Origin: DAOUMU01 sp034409055
GTDB taxonomy: Bacteria; Chloroflexota; Anaerolineae; 4572-78; J111
Assembly: GCA_034409055.1 (NCBI GenBank)
Contig: DAOUMU010000345.1
Span: 1 to 37,308, forward strand
DNA: 37,308 bases
Reading direction: 5' to 3'
Shown here piece by piece: positions 29,796 through 37,182 of this stretch; the stretch's first letter is position 1; each line of letters opens with the position of its first letter. Position numbers and translations under genes: made by a program. The notes under the pieces are model-generated. The model was not told where the DNA came from. It saw only the letters and a program-made list of their open reading frames with translations, and made no database searches.

Positions 29796-32700
29796 TTAAC
29801 CGGAGGGCAAGGACACAAAAAACTTACTCCCCCGGCCTGGCTCAGATTCGAGCCATATCTCGCCGCCGTGCCGGTCGAGAATCTTACGCACGATGGTCAA
29901 TCCCAGCCCCTCCCCGGAACTGGCTGCTGGATCCAGGCGGTGGAATATCTCGTAAATCTTATCTTGATGCTCCGGGGCGATGCCGATCCCATTGTCTGCC
30001 ACACAATAGACCACCTTTCCTTCTTTCTTGTGACCCGAAATCTTGATGAGACCCGGCCGGTTAGGATCGAGATATTTTAATCCATTATCCACAAGATTGG
30101 AAAAGACCTGGTTGATCTGGGTTTCATCGCCAAGACAAGAGGGTAAATATTCAATCTGCAGCGTTACCTTTGCTTCCTTGAGTTGAAACTCGAAGGCCCC
30201 GGCAATATTAGCCATCAGTTTGTTCATATCCAGTTCCTGAATGGTCAGCGCCGCACGGCCCAGGCGTGACAGCCGCAACAGGCCGGACAGCAGTGCGTCC
30301 ATCTTGGCCGTGCTGGCGAAGATGAATTGAAGGGCCTCCGGCACGTCTTCCTCCAGGGTCAGGGCCAATCTCTCTTTGACTGCGGGGGGGACGTCTTCAC
30401 TATGCAGCCCTGAAAGAATACGTTTGAAGGCCTGATCCAGTTCCTTACTGAAACCCTGAATATTCACCAGAGGTGAGCGCAGATCGTGAGAGGCAACATA
30501 GACAATCTGCTCCAGTTCCTTGTTCTTATCCATTAGTTCACGGTTCAGTCGTTCACGGGTTTCCTCTGCTTGCTTGCGCTCGGTGATATCCTCGAAGATA
30601 GCAGCAAAATAACCTTTACTTGGACTATAGGCCGAAACAGCATACCATTGCCTTAAATGTTCTGAGTATTGGTAAAATCTAATCCCTTCGCCCGTCAAAG
30701 CTACTTTGCCATAAACGTTGATCCAATCGTATTCTGAGTTTTCAATGCCTGGTATGACTTCTGTCACTCTTTTCCCAATAACAATGTCTTTTTGTAATCC
30801 GGTTAGTTTTTCAAAAGCATCGTTAATTTCAAGGAAAACATAATCTATAGGTTGATTATTTTCATCGACCAGAATTTTATGATAAGCTAAACCATTTAAC
30901 ATATTTTCAAACAGGGAACGGTATTTAGCCTCACTCGCCCACAGCGCCTCCTCCGTCTGCTTACGCTCAGTAGCATCATCATAGACCGCAACGATCTCAC
31001 CAGAGGGCAACCTATAGACATAATTTTCTCTCCAGCCAACAATTCTATCGTCTTTATACAGAGAAATGGGATGATGTTCAGGTTTACCGGTTTGCCATAC
31101 GCGTTGAAATGTCTCGAACAGACCGAAGTCTCTGACACCTGGAAACATCTCCAGCACACTCTTACCAATGAGATTTTCTTTACTTATCCTTTCAATCCGT
31201 TCTCCGGCCCGGTTGAAATCCTTGAAGACGAAATCTTGGCCGTTTTCTACAGCTTCATACACTGCGACCCCGCTACTCATATTGTCAAATAGTTCCCTGA
31301 ACCTGGCCTCACTGACTTTGAGTGCCTGCTCCGCCTGTACCTCCTCGGTGACGTCCTCCACTGTGGCCACCATCCCGGTGACCTGGCCCGCCTCGTCGGA
31401 AAGGGGGGCGGCATTAATAGACAGAAGTACCCTCCGTCTATTGGGCCACTCGATGGCATGGCGCACGCCGTAGACCGGCCGGCCGGTTGCCATGACCCGC
31501 CGGAACGGCAGTTCCTCATCGGGAAAAGGACGGCCGTCGTGGCCGGTGATACGCCACTCGGGCGCATTGTAGGTGCGCTGGGTGATCTCGTCCTTGGTCA
31601 GGTCCAATACCTCTTCGGCCCTGGCATTGGCAAAAGTGATCTGCCCTTCCCGGTCCACCACCGTAATGCCGGCCGGGCTGGTCTCTGCGATACGAGCAAT
31701 AAGGTCCCGTTCCCGACGCAATGTCTCCTCCACGCGTTCGCGCTCGGCGATTTCCCTGGCCAGTTTCTCGTTCGTTTTATTCAATTCAGCAGTACGCGCC
31801 TTGACCTGTGCTTCAAGTTCCTGATGCCAATGCTGAATCCGCCGGATCATCGCGTTGAAGGTCGTGGCCAACAAGCCCACCTCGTCCGAAGTTGTCACCG
31901 AAGCGCGGGCCTTAAGATCACCTGCGGCCACCTTCTCGGCTGTCTCGCTAAGCGACAGGATAGGCCGGGTGAGGCCATTGGCTATGACCACAGTCAGTCC
32001 AACCAGAACCAGCATCCCGGCCAGGCTAATCAAAACGGAGTAGGTCACGTCCTGTTGCAAGGGGACAAAAAGTTCCGCCTTATCCCGTTTGACCACCATA
32101 CCCCAGCCCCCCTCTGAAGGCAGGCGCAGGTACCGGTACGCGGCCAGCACCACTTCGCCCCGGTAGTCCTCGGCCTCGATAATGCCCTCTTCCCCCCTGG
32201 CGGCACGCACCGCCGGTTGGGCGGTGATCTGATAGGCTAATGGCCTGGCTATGCCGCCATCTGCCAGGGGGTGTTTCAGCGAGGTCAAGATTCTTGCCTC
32301 CTGATTGACCAAGAGCGCCTCGCCTCTTTCACCCAGGCCTTCGCCGGTGTGAAGCATCGGCTTGATGATGTCGTCGGCATTGACTGCCATGATCAATACC
32401 GCAACCACCTCCCCCCCCTCGTTTTCAATGACGTGACTAAAATGGAGCACAGGCTGCTGGCTCTGGGTGTCAAGCCTGATATCGCTCACATAATCGTCGC
32501 GGGTTCTCAGCGCGCCACTAAAAAAGGACTCCTGGAAAACCCTGGCTCCCAGGTCCGCCTCATCTGTGGAGACAAAAATTGTTCCGGTTTCCGCATCGGC
32601 GATCTGAATTTTGTTGTATGTCCCGTACGTGACCTTGATATGGTCCAGATACTTTACCAGAGTCTGGTAACTCTTTTCTGTCTGCACCAGGATCCATAGC

Positions 32701-33062
32701 TCGGCCTCTGTCCTGCCTGCCGCAGTGAATCCTCGTATAGCAGCCTGAAGCACGGTCACATTGGCTTCTACCAACTCGTTGTCGGAAAATACGTGGATGT
32801 CATTATCCCGGTCCTCCAGCCAGCGCAGTAGCCGGTCTTTCTTCAAGTCCGCAATCAAGTTGAGGCTCCGGGACACCTCGGCTCTCTGCTGTGCCCATCT
32901 GCCAGAAGAGGTCAAAGGTAGACCGGCAATATCTACCAGTTCAATAATAAGCAGAATCGTTGCAAACAGGAGGCTAAAAGAGATGATCAATTTCGTTCTG
33001 ATACTCCAAAACTGTTCGCGTCGCCGGTCTGCTCTGTCCACCATTACGTTACTTTGGTCCAT
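29796..33062 (-). CDS. Membrane histidine kinase: Cache-like sensor, HAMP, three PAS, HisKA, HATPase
   Basis: Sensor kinase of 1088 aa. Order: TM1 (about 25-46), extracytoplasmic dCache-like sensor (50-338; includes LADLKKDRLLRWLEDR-type helix and GGWGMVVKRD strand), TM2 (342-362), HAMP (363-416), coiled coil (417-450), PAS 1 (453-573), PAS 2 (587-702), PAS 3 (710-833), HisKA with His859 in SHDLRSPL, HATPase (SNLVDNGLKYL, DNGIGI, GEGLGLTIV). The C-terminal kinase resembles phytochrome-type kinases that use Rcp1-like regulators, consistent with the next gene. The frame opens at ATG 33080, but that codon lies within the AAGGAGG ribosome site; ATG at 33062, 8 nt downstream of it, is the better start. 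First gene of the operon. Ligand unknown; dCache domains usually bind small metabolites. Confidence 0.92.
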   Translation of the reverse strand: MDQSNVMVDRADRRREQFWSIRTKLIISFSLLFATILLIIELVDIAGLPLTSSGRWAQQRAEVSRSLNLIADLKKDRLLRWLEDRDNDIHVFSDNELVEANVTVLQAAIRGFTAAGRTEAELWILVQTEKSYQTLVKYLDHIKVTYGTYNKIQIADAETGTIFVSTDEADLGARVFQESFFSGALRTRDDYVSDIRLDTQSQQPVLHFSHVIENEGGEVVAVLIMAVNADDIIKPMLHTGEGLGERGEALLVNQEARILTSLKHPLADGGIARPLAYQITAQPAVRAARGEEGIIEAEDYRGEVVLAAYRYLRLPSEGGWGMVVKRDKAELFVPLQQDVTYSVLISLAGMLVLVGLTVVIANGLTRPILSLSETAEKVAAGDLKARASVTTSDEVGLLATTFNAMIRRIQHWHQELEAQVKARTAELNKTNEKLAREIAERERVEETLRRERDLIARIAETSPAGITVVDREGQITFANARAEEVLDLTKDEITQRTYNAPEWRITGHDGRPFPDEELPFRRVMATGRPVYGVRHAIEWPNRRRVLLSINAAPLSDEAGQVTGMVATVEDVTEEVQAEQALKVSEARFRELFDNMSSGVAVYEAVENGQDFVFKDFNRAGERIERISKENLIGKSVLEMFPGVRDFGLFETFQRVWQTGKPEHHPISLYKDDRIVGWRENYVYRLPSGEIVAVYDDATERKQTEEALWASEAKYRSLFENMLNGLAYHKILVDENNQPIDYVFLEINDAFEKLTGLQKDIVIGKRVTEVIPGIENSEYDWINVYGKVALTGEGIRFYQYSEHLRQWYAVSAYSPSKGYFAAIFEDITERKQAEETRERLNRELMDKNKELEQIVYVASHDLRSPLVNIQGFSKELDQAFKRILSGLHSEDVPPAVKERLALTLEEDVPEALQFIFASTAKMDALLSGLLRLSRLGRAALTIQELDMNKLMANIAGAFEFQLKEAKVTLQIEYLPSCLGDETQINQVFSNLVDNGLKYLDPNRPGLIKISGHKKEGKVVYCVADNGIGIAPEHQDKIYEIFHRLDPAASSGEGLGLTIVRKILDRHGGEIWLESEPGRGSKFFVSLPSG

Positions 33063-33130
33063 ACCCCGTGCCTCCTTCATTCATTGCGAGTGCCCAAATA
33101 ACATAATACACTCAAAAGTGCCTACCGGTA

Positions 33131-33159
33131 ATTATAACCATTTCTCAGAAATTGCTCAC
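33131..33159 (-). promoter_or_regulatory. Promoter of the Cache-HAMP kinase operon
   Basis: On the minus strand a perfect TATAAT (33136-33131), with a weak -35 GTGAGC (33159-33154) at a 17-bp spacing. The predicted start is near 33124, leaving a leader of about 62 nt. A weak -35 with a perfect -10 is common at activated promoters. Confidence 0.5.
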
Positions 33160-33163
33160 AGTG

Positions 33164-33193
33164 GGTAACTACCTACTGTAGTAGGCAGTTACC
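33164..33193. promoter_or_regulatory. Palindrome upstream of the kinase operon promoter (candidate operator)
   Basis: A near-perfect inverted repeat: arms 33164-33176 and 33181-33193 pair over 13 positions with one mismatch around a 4-nt centre. It lies about 40-70 bp upstream of the predicted minus-strand start, where activators bind. The remaining 200 bp of the 401-bp gap to 33399 show no ORF and no other clear signal. Confidence 0.45.
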
Positions 33194-33398
33194 ATAGTGG
33201 ATGATATTGTTATAGATAAAGGGGGTGGATTGACGAGTCCTACGGATATTAAAGAGCAGAGTAACTACCAAAATAGCTTATCATATATGTGGGGGAGCGT
33301 CAACAAAGGCAAAACAAGGGCGCATTTCAATTTAAGGGGATAGAGGCTATTGAGATACGGCTTTCATCTTATTTTAACACAAGGTAGGTAAATTAAAA

Positions 33399-33439
33399 CT
33401 TGTCAACTTTTGACGAGTTCCCCACAAAATCTGTCCAAT
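33399..33439 (+). promoter_or_regulatory. Palindrome and weak promoter ahead of the YceI lipoprotein gene
   Basis: CTTGTCAA-CTT-TTGACGAG (33399-33417) is an 8-bp inverted repeat with one mismatch. Its right half supplies a possible -35, TTGACG (33410-33415), with TCCAAT (33434-33439) at an 18-bp spacing. A regulator binding the palindrome would block or shape this promoter. The -10 match is poor, so this is tentative. Confidence 0.35.
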
Positions 33440-33463
33440 TAAAAAAATCGAGGAGGAAATCAA

Positions 33464-34369
33464 ATGCTGCGAAAACTGTTTGTAATACTATCTGTATTGG
33501 TTGTTGGTTTATTGGCCCTGGCCGCTTGTGGTGGTAATCAAGCCTCTGCGCCGGCCCCCACAAATACCCCTATCGCTCAAGCCTCGGTATCGGAAGTTAC
33601 AGTTGCTTCTGAGGAGAAGGTCGCCTCTGAGGAACCGGCCGCAAACACGGCCGAAATGACTGAAGCATCTGCCTCGGCAGAGACAGCCGCATCGACCGAA
33701 TCAGTCGTATCTGAAGAATCGGCAGAAGACACGCAAGAAATGGCTGACGCAGACGCAGTTCCAGAGGCCGAAGAGTCCGAGGCCATCGCTCAAGAAGCCA
33801 GTGTCGTACGCACGTTCGCCATTGTGTCTGAAGATTCAAAAGCTTCGTACATTGTCGCCGAAGAATTTTTTGGTGGGGCCCTGGATCGATTGGGGATACA
33901 GCCGGGACTGGTGGATACCATCGGCAGCACCCAGGAAGTTGAAGGGGAAATGCAGCTTGATTTAAGTAACCTGTCCTCCCCCCTGGGGTCAAACCATTTC
34001 ATCGTTAATATTCGCTCATTAACCAGCAACCAGTCTCGGCGTGACCAGCGCATTCGCACGAACGACCTGGAGTCAGACAAATATCCGCTGGCTGAATTTA
34101 CCATAACCTCCCTGGAAAGCGTGCCGGAGGCGTACAGCGAAGGGGAAGAAGTCACCTTCAAGGCCAATGGTGATATAACCATCCGTGAAATCACCACACC
34201 GGTCACCTTTGATGTTACGGCCAAGCTGGAGGGCGAGACCATTACCGGCGTGGCCTCCACGCAGCTCAAAATGACCGATTTTGGCTTTGACCCACCTAAC
34301 CTTGCTAACCTGTTTAGTGTGGCCGATGATTTTACAGTGGAACTACAATTTACCTTTAAAGAGCAGTAG
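33464..34369 (+). CDS. YceI-domain lipoprotein
   Basis: Predicted envelope lipoprotein of 301 aa. It has a type II signal peptide with lipobox LAAC (Cys22), a long Ala/Glu/Ser/Thr-rich linker (about 35-115), and a C-terminal YceI beta-barrel (117-300; SYIVAEEFFGG, LDLSNLSSPLGSN, RIRTNDLESDKYPLAEF, TPVTFDVTAKLEG, MTDFGFDPP). YceI-family proteins bind long isoprenoid chains in a lipocalin-like pocket; some are linked to quinone or polyisoprenoid metabolism or acid stress. Here the linker would hold the barrel away from the membrane. ATG at 33464 has AGGAGG 7 nt upstream. The next gene starts 52 bp downstream on the same strand and is probably co-transcribed. Confidence 0.9.
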   Translation: MLRKLFVILSVLVVGLLALAACGGNQASAPAPTNTPIAQASVSEVTVASEEKVASEEPAANTAEMTEASASAETAASTESVVSEESAEDTQEMADADAVPEAEESEAIAQEASVVRTFAIVSEDSKASYIVAEEFFGGALDRLGIQPGLVDTIGSTQEVEGEMQLDLSNLSSPLGSNHFIVNIRSLTSNQSRRDQRIRTNDLESDKYPLAEFTITSLESVPEAYSEGEEVTFKANGDITIREITTPVTFDVTAKLEGETITGVASTQLKMTDFGFDPPNLANLFSVADDFTVELQFTFKEQ

Positions 34370-34421
34370 ATTACCATCTGTTGAGTAGTGAAATATATTA
34401 ATTTCATAAGGGGGTAAAACA

Positions 34422-35318
34422 ATGGATCGAATTTATGTGATGGAACTGGTACGTTCGTTTCAAGTCGGTGAAATCAGCCGGCGGGAGTTTTTGAAACGAA
34501 CCGGCGTAGCAATTGGAAGTTTGGCCGCAGCCAATACCCTGTTGGCGGCTTGCGCTCAATTTCCAAACGAGAATCCACCACCCGTTGTGGATGAGTCTCA
34601 GCCAGCCACCTCACCTGGCCTGGAGACAAAAGGTGATCTGACCGCCGGCGTCGTTGAGTATTCTGACCCGGACGGGGAAACGTTGATGGGGTATCTGGCC
34701 TATCAGACGGGGGCAGAGGCAATGCCTGCTGTCGTGGTCATTCAGGAATGGTGGGGATTGAATGACCACATTAAAGATGTGACAGACCGTTTTGCTAAGG
34801 CCGGCTTTGTTGCTTTAGCCCCTGATCTGTATCACGGGGCTGTAGCTACTGAACCCGATGAGGCGCGCAAACTGGTTATGGAACTTAGTATGCCCGAAGC
34901 AGTTAAAGAGATCCAGCAGGCCATCACTTTTCTGCAAGAGCAAGATTATGTCAGCAGCGATAAAGTGGGTATTGTTGGTTTCTGCATGGGCGGTGGCTTA
35001 GTCCTTCAAACAGCCCTTCAAGAGGAAAATCTGGCGGCGGGCGTTGTCTTCTACGGCAGCCCGCTCAGCCCCGACGAAGCCAGGCAAGTCAAAGCCCCCA
35101 TCCTGACCTTCATCGGCACGGAGGATCGTATTTCGGTTAGCGATGTGGAAGCGATGCACGCTGGCTTTGACGAAGCTGGAATAGCGAACGCCTTTCAGGT
35201 TTATGAGGGCGCCCAGCATGCCTTCTTCAACGATACCCGTGCCAGCTTCCATGAAGAAGCTGCCGCAGATGCCTGGCCTCGCACCCTCAGTTGGTTCCGT
35301 GATCATTTCGATAGCTAG
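34422..35318 (+). CDS. Dienelactone hydrolase-family protein, Tat-exported lipoprotein
   Basis: An alpha/beta hydrolase of 298 aa. The N-terminus holds a twin-arginine motif, SRREFLKRTG (Arg20-Arg21), a hydrophobic stretch and lipobox LAAC (Cys44), indicating export in folded form and lipid anchoring. The hydrolase domain (about 75-297) has the family's Glu109 (VIQEWWG), nucleophile Cys188 (GFCMGG), Asp235 (GTEDRIS) and His266 (AQHAFF), so the Cys-Asp-His triad is complete. Classical members open dienelactones in the cytosol; exported versions are common in Chloroflexota but have unclear substrates. The start ATG at 34422 is preceded by GGGGG about 7 nt upstream. Probable operon with the YceI lipoprotein; a hairpin follows the stop. 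Confidence 0.92.
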   Translation: MDRIYVMELVRSFQVGEISRREFLKRTGVAIGSLAAANTLLAACAQFPNENPPPVVDESQPATSPGLETKGDLTAGVVEYSDPDGETLMGYLAYQTGAEAMPAVVVIQEWWGLNDHIKDVTDRFAKAGFVALAPDLYHGAVATEPDEARKLVMELSMPEAVKEIQQAITFLQEQDYVSSDKVGIVGFCMGGGLVLQTALQEENLAAGVVFYGSPLSPDEARQVKAPILTFIGTEDRISVSDVEAMHAGFDEAGIANAFQVYEGAQHAFFNDTRASFHEEAAADAWPRTLSWFRDHFDS

Positions 35319-35337
35319 TTTCCAGTGCAAAACGTAG

Positions 35338-35359
35338 GCCAGGCATCCCTATGCCTGGC
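35338..35359 (+). terminator. Hairpin after the hydrolase gene, possible terminator
   Basis: A perfect 9-bp stem, GCCAGGCAT (35338-35346) with ATGCCTGGC (35351-35359), and a 4-nt loop, 19 bp after the stop codon. The downstream sequence is A/T-rich (AATAATTT) but lacks a continuous T-run, so termination efficiency is doubtful. Confidence 0.5.
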
Positions 35360-35503
35360 TACTAATAATTTGGGTGTGTTTCAAAAAGGTTTCACAAAAC
35401 TGCACACAATTTACAACAAATCTGTGCAAGTTTTGCATATTTCTCCTTTAGAATAAAGACAAATTACAAAACAAATATAATATAACATAAGGAGATTGAA
35501 ACC

Positions 35504-36427
35504 ATGAAACAAATAACCAAATATCTTGTCTTAACAGTTTTGGTAATCGTGATGATGAGTAGCGTAGCCGTTGCCTTTGCCGCTCAGGGTGGACTGGAAG
35601 GTGTTGGCGGACATCCCGGTCGAGGTGTTGGCGGCGAAGTAACCGCAGTTGATGGCGCCAACATCCAGGTGGAAAATCCGCGCGGTGAAGCAACCATTGT
35701 CACCGACGACAACACCGAGTTTGTGGTCAACGGCGAAACAGGCAGCCTGGCTGATATTGAGGTTGGCATGTTCGTTCTGGCCAAAGGTGAGCGGAACGAT
35801 GACGGCACCTTCTCCGCCACCCACGTATTTGCCAGCGATGAGGCTCCGCAACGCCCGGATGACGGTCAGGGCGGTCGCCCCGGCCGAGGTGTTGGCGGCG
35901 AAGTGATCGCAATTGATGGCGCCAACATCCAGGTGGAAAATCCGCGCGGTGAAGCAACCATTGTCACCGACGACAACACCGAGTTCGTGGTCAACGGCGA
36001 AGCAGGCAGCCTGGCTGATATTGAGGTTGGTATGTTTGTTGGGGCCAAAGGTGAGCGGAACGATGCCGGCACCTTCTCCGCCACCCACGTATTTGCCAGC
36101 GATGAAGCTCCGCAACGCCCGGATGACGGTCAGGGCAGGCGCCCCGGTCGAGGTGTTGGCGGCGAAGTGATCGCAATTGATGGCGCCAACATCCAGGTGG
36201 AAAATCCACGCGGTGAAGCGACCATTGTCACCGACGACAACACCGAGTTCGTGGTCAACGGCGAAGCAGGCAGCCTGGCTGATATTGAGGTTGGCATGTT
36301 CGTTCTGGCCAAAGGTGAAAAGAACGACGATGGCACCTTCTCCGCCACGCACGTATTTGCCAGCGATGAAGCTCCGCAGCGCCCGGATGACGGTCAAGGA
36401 CAACGACCGGGCCCTCGTAAACAATGA
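35504..36427 (+). CDS. Secreted protein with three DUF5666 repeats
   Basis: A 307-aa protein with a signal peptide (about 1-27, ending AFAAQ) followed by three repeats of 88 residues starting at 39, 127 and 215. Each contains one DUF5666 small beta domain (GEV-AIDGANIQVENPRGEA, FVVNGEAGSLADIEVGMFV) and a Pro/Gly/Asp/Gln linker (APQRPDDGQG). It ends in a short basic tail, PGPRKQ. The domain has no established biochemical role and resembles a small OB-like barrel. No lipobox or TM anchor is visible, so the protein is probably periplasmic, wall-associated or secreted. The start ATG at 35504 has AAGGAG about 8 nt upstream. It stands alone, with a strong terminator. Confidence 0.88.
   Translation: MKQITKYLVLTVLVIVMMSSVAVAFAAQGGLEGVGGHPGRGVGGEVTAVDGANIQVENPRGEATIVTDDNTEFVVNGETGSLADIEVGMFVLAKGERNDDGTFSATHVFASDEAPQRPDDGQGGRPGRGVGGEVIAIDGANIQVENPRGEATIVTDDNTEFVVNGEAGSLADIEVGMFVGAKGERNDAGTFSATHVFASDEAPQRPDDGQGRRPGRGVGGEVIAIDGANIQVENPRGEATIVTDDNTEFVVNGEAGSLADIEVGMFVLAKGEKNDDGTFSATHVFASDEAPQRPDDGQGQRPGPRKQ
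35618..36409 (+). repeat. Three tandem 264-bp repeats encoding DUF5666 units
   Basis: Units start at 35618, 35882 and 36146. They are nearly identical at nucleotide level, including most synonymous positions, and stay in frame (88 codons each). The second and third units resemble each other more than the first. This points to recent amplification or ongoing homogenisation. Confidence 0.93.
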
Positions 36428-36449
36428 TAGTAACCGTAGTTAAATGACC

Positions 36450-36498
36450 ATCAAGGCCCGGAGGAAGCCTGCCAGCTTTCTTCGGGCCTGATATTTTT
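36450..36498 (+). terminator. Rho-independent terminator after the DUF5666 gene
   Basis: A long stem (arms about 36450-36468 and 36475-36492) with a GGCCCG/CGGGCC core, some G-T pairs and one bulge, followed by TATTTTT (to 36498). It lies 22 bp after the stop codon. Confidence 0.85.
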
Positions 36499-36500
36499 AA

Positions 36501-36931
36501 TTTGCCGAAGTTGAACGCTGGGGCCGGGCCAACGTCAACCGCGTCCGGCCTAATGACCGCAAGAGCGACACCATCATCCTGGAAGCGCCCCCCGCCGGCA
36601 CAGACATCTTTCAGCCCATCGTGCTACAAGGGCGCTGGCTCCGGCCCGATAACACCAAGGCCCTGGTCATCAACACCGACCTGCTGGATAAGGTATTCTC
36701 ATCGGCCTGCTCAGTTGGCTGGCCGGGGCTATCCTGGCCGTGCCCCTGAGCTATTTGTCCAGTTACGCCGTGGGCGTGGCCCTGCTGGATGAGCCGCTGA
36801 ACTATGTCTTTTCTCTGGTTGGGCTGTGGTTGTGGCTGGTGACCGCCGTTGTGTTGGCGGCCATTGCCAGTTTCTTCCCGGTCCGCCACGCCGCTCAACT
36901 GACTGTGCGAGAGGTGCTGGCCTATGAATAA
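36501..36931 (+). pseudogene. Remnant of an FtsX/MacB-type ABC transporter permease
   Basis: Two fragments in different frames. The first (36504-36692, frame of 36504) reads as a piece of a MacB-like periplasmic domain: ERWGRANVNRVRP, PPAGTDIFQPIV, GRWLRPDN, ALVINTDLLDK. An in-frame TAA at 36498 and the absence of any N-terminal TM helix show the front is gone. The second (36692-36931, shifted frame) reads GILIGLLSWLAGAILAVPLS ... ASFFPVRHAAQLTVREVLAYE and a TAA stop, the usual C-terminal TM region of this family. The joint near 36690 therefore lacks a large internal part plus the frame. Internal deletion with 5' truncation is the simplest explanation. A stretch from 36740 could still be read as a 63-aa membrane peptide, but is probably not a gene. 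Confidence 0.8.
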
Positions 36932-36965
36932 GCAACGGGTCTGTACGATGAATATCGATACCCTA

Positions 36966-36986
36966 TTCATCCTTCATCCCTCATCC
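36966..36986. repeat. Heptanucleotide tandem repeat (TTCATCC)
   Basis: Three consecutive 7-mers, TTCATCC, TTCATCC and CTCATCC, in non-coding sequence between the permease remnant and an orphan promoter. Of the same STRR-like type as the arrays at 6690 and 13021, but with a different unit. Confidence 0.55.
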
Positions 36987-37007
36987 CTGGAACAATCCCC
37001 CCAATTG

Positions 37008-37016
37008 TGCTATACT
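37008..37016 (+). promoter_or_regulatory. Extended -10 promoter with no intact gene downstream
   Basis: TGC followed by TATACT (37011-37016), with only a weak -35 candidate (TGGAAC, 36988-36993). It matches the extended -10 of the NUDIX gene. A transcript would start near 37023 and run into the GC-rich stretch described next. Confidence 0.4.
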
Positions 37017-37019
37017 TAA

Positions 37020-37140
37020 CAAAAGGAACACCACCCCGCGTCGACGGAGCGACAGCCCGGACCAGGTGGGCCGGTTAGCCAATCAAGCAGTTGATCGTGC
37101 AGCATCAAGGGCGCGGCCTGGTCAAGGCGGCGCCCTTATA
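37020..37140 (+). ncRNA. Candidate structured RNA or leader, unidentified
   Basis: No ORF is present. Four consecutive short stems can be drawn: GTCG/CGAC (37040-37053); CCGG-CC/GG-CCGG with one A-G mismatch (37057-37074); TTGAT/ATCAA (37091-37108); and a strong 8-bp plus 4-bp stem, AAGGGCGC/GCGCCCTT, with inner GCCT/AGGC (37107-37137), followed by ATAT. I checked by eye for SRP RNA, 6S, tmRNA, RNase P and common riboswitch cores and saw no match. GC-rich DNA yields chance hairpins, so this is a candidate only. Confidence 0.25.
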
Positions 37141-37182
37141 TCACGCAGGCTGCACATCAATAGTTAGCCGGAACAAAATTCA

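Noticed and set aside
31458..32117. A 219-codon plus-strand frame inside the Cache-HAMP kinase gene.
   Set aside because: It is antisense to clear PAS and HAMP coding sequence, with no family resemblance and no upstream signals. Such shadows are expected in GC-moderate coding DNA.
33300..33400. A/T-rich stretch with a TTTCAATTTAAGG word reminiscent of some CRISPR repeats.
   Set aside because: It occurs once only, with no regularly spaced copies and no cas genes.
33790..34422. A 210-codon minus-strand frame opposite the YceI gene.
   Set aside because: The plus strand encodes a lipobox and a complete YceI domain with a good ribosome site. The antisense frame has neither.
35531..36424. A 297-codon open frame antisense to the DUF5666 gene.
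   Set aside because: It is open only because one 264-bp unit that happens to lack stops in that frame is repeated three times. It has no ribosome site and resembles no protein; the plus strand has a signal peptide and a known domain.
36740..36931. A possible 63-residue membrane peptide gene.
   Set aside because: It is the surviving C-terminal end of a decayed FtsX/MacB-type permease, with no ribosome site of its own.
37020..37140. Possible SRP RNA, tmRNA, 6S RNA or tRNA.
   Set aside because: None of the invariant cores (the SRP tetraloop region, the tmRNA tRNA-like end, the T-loop GGTTCRA) is present. It is kept only as an unidentified structured candidate.
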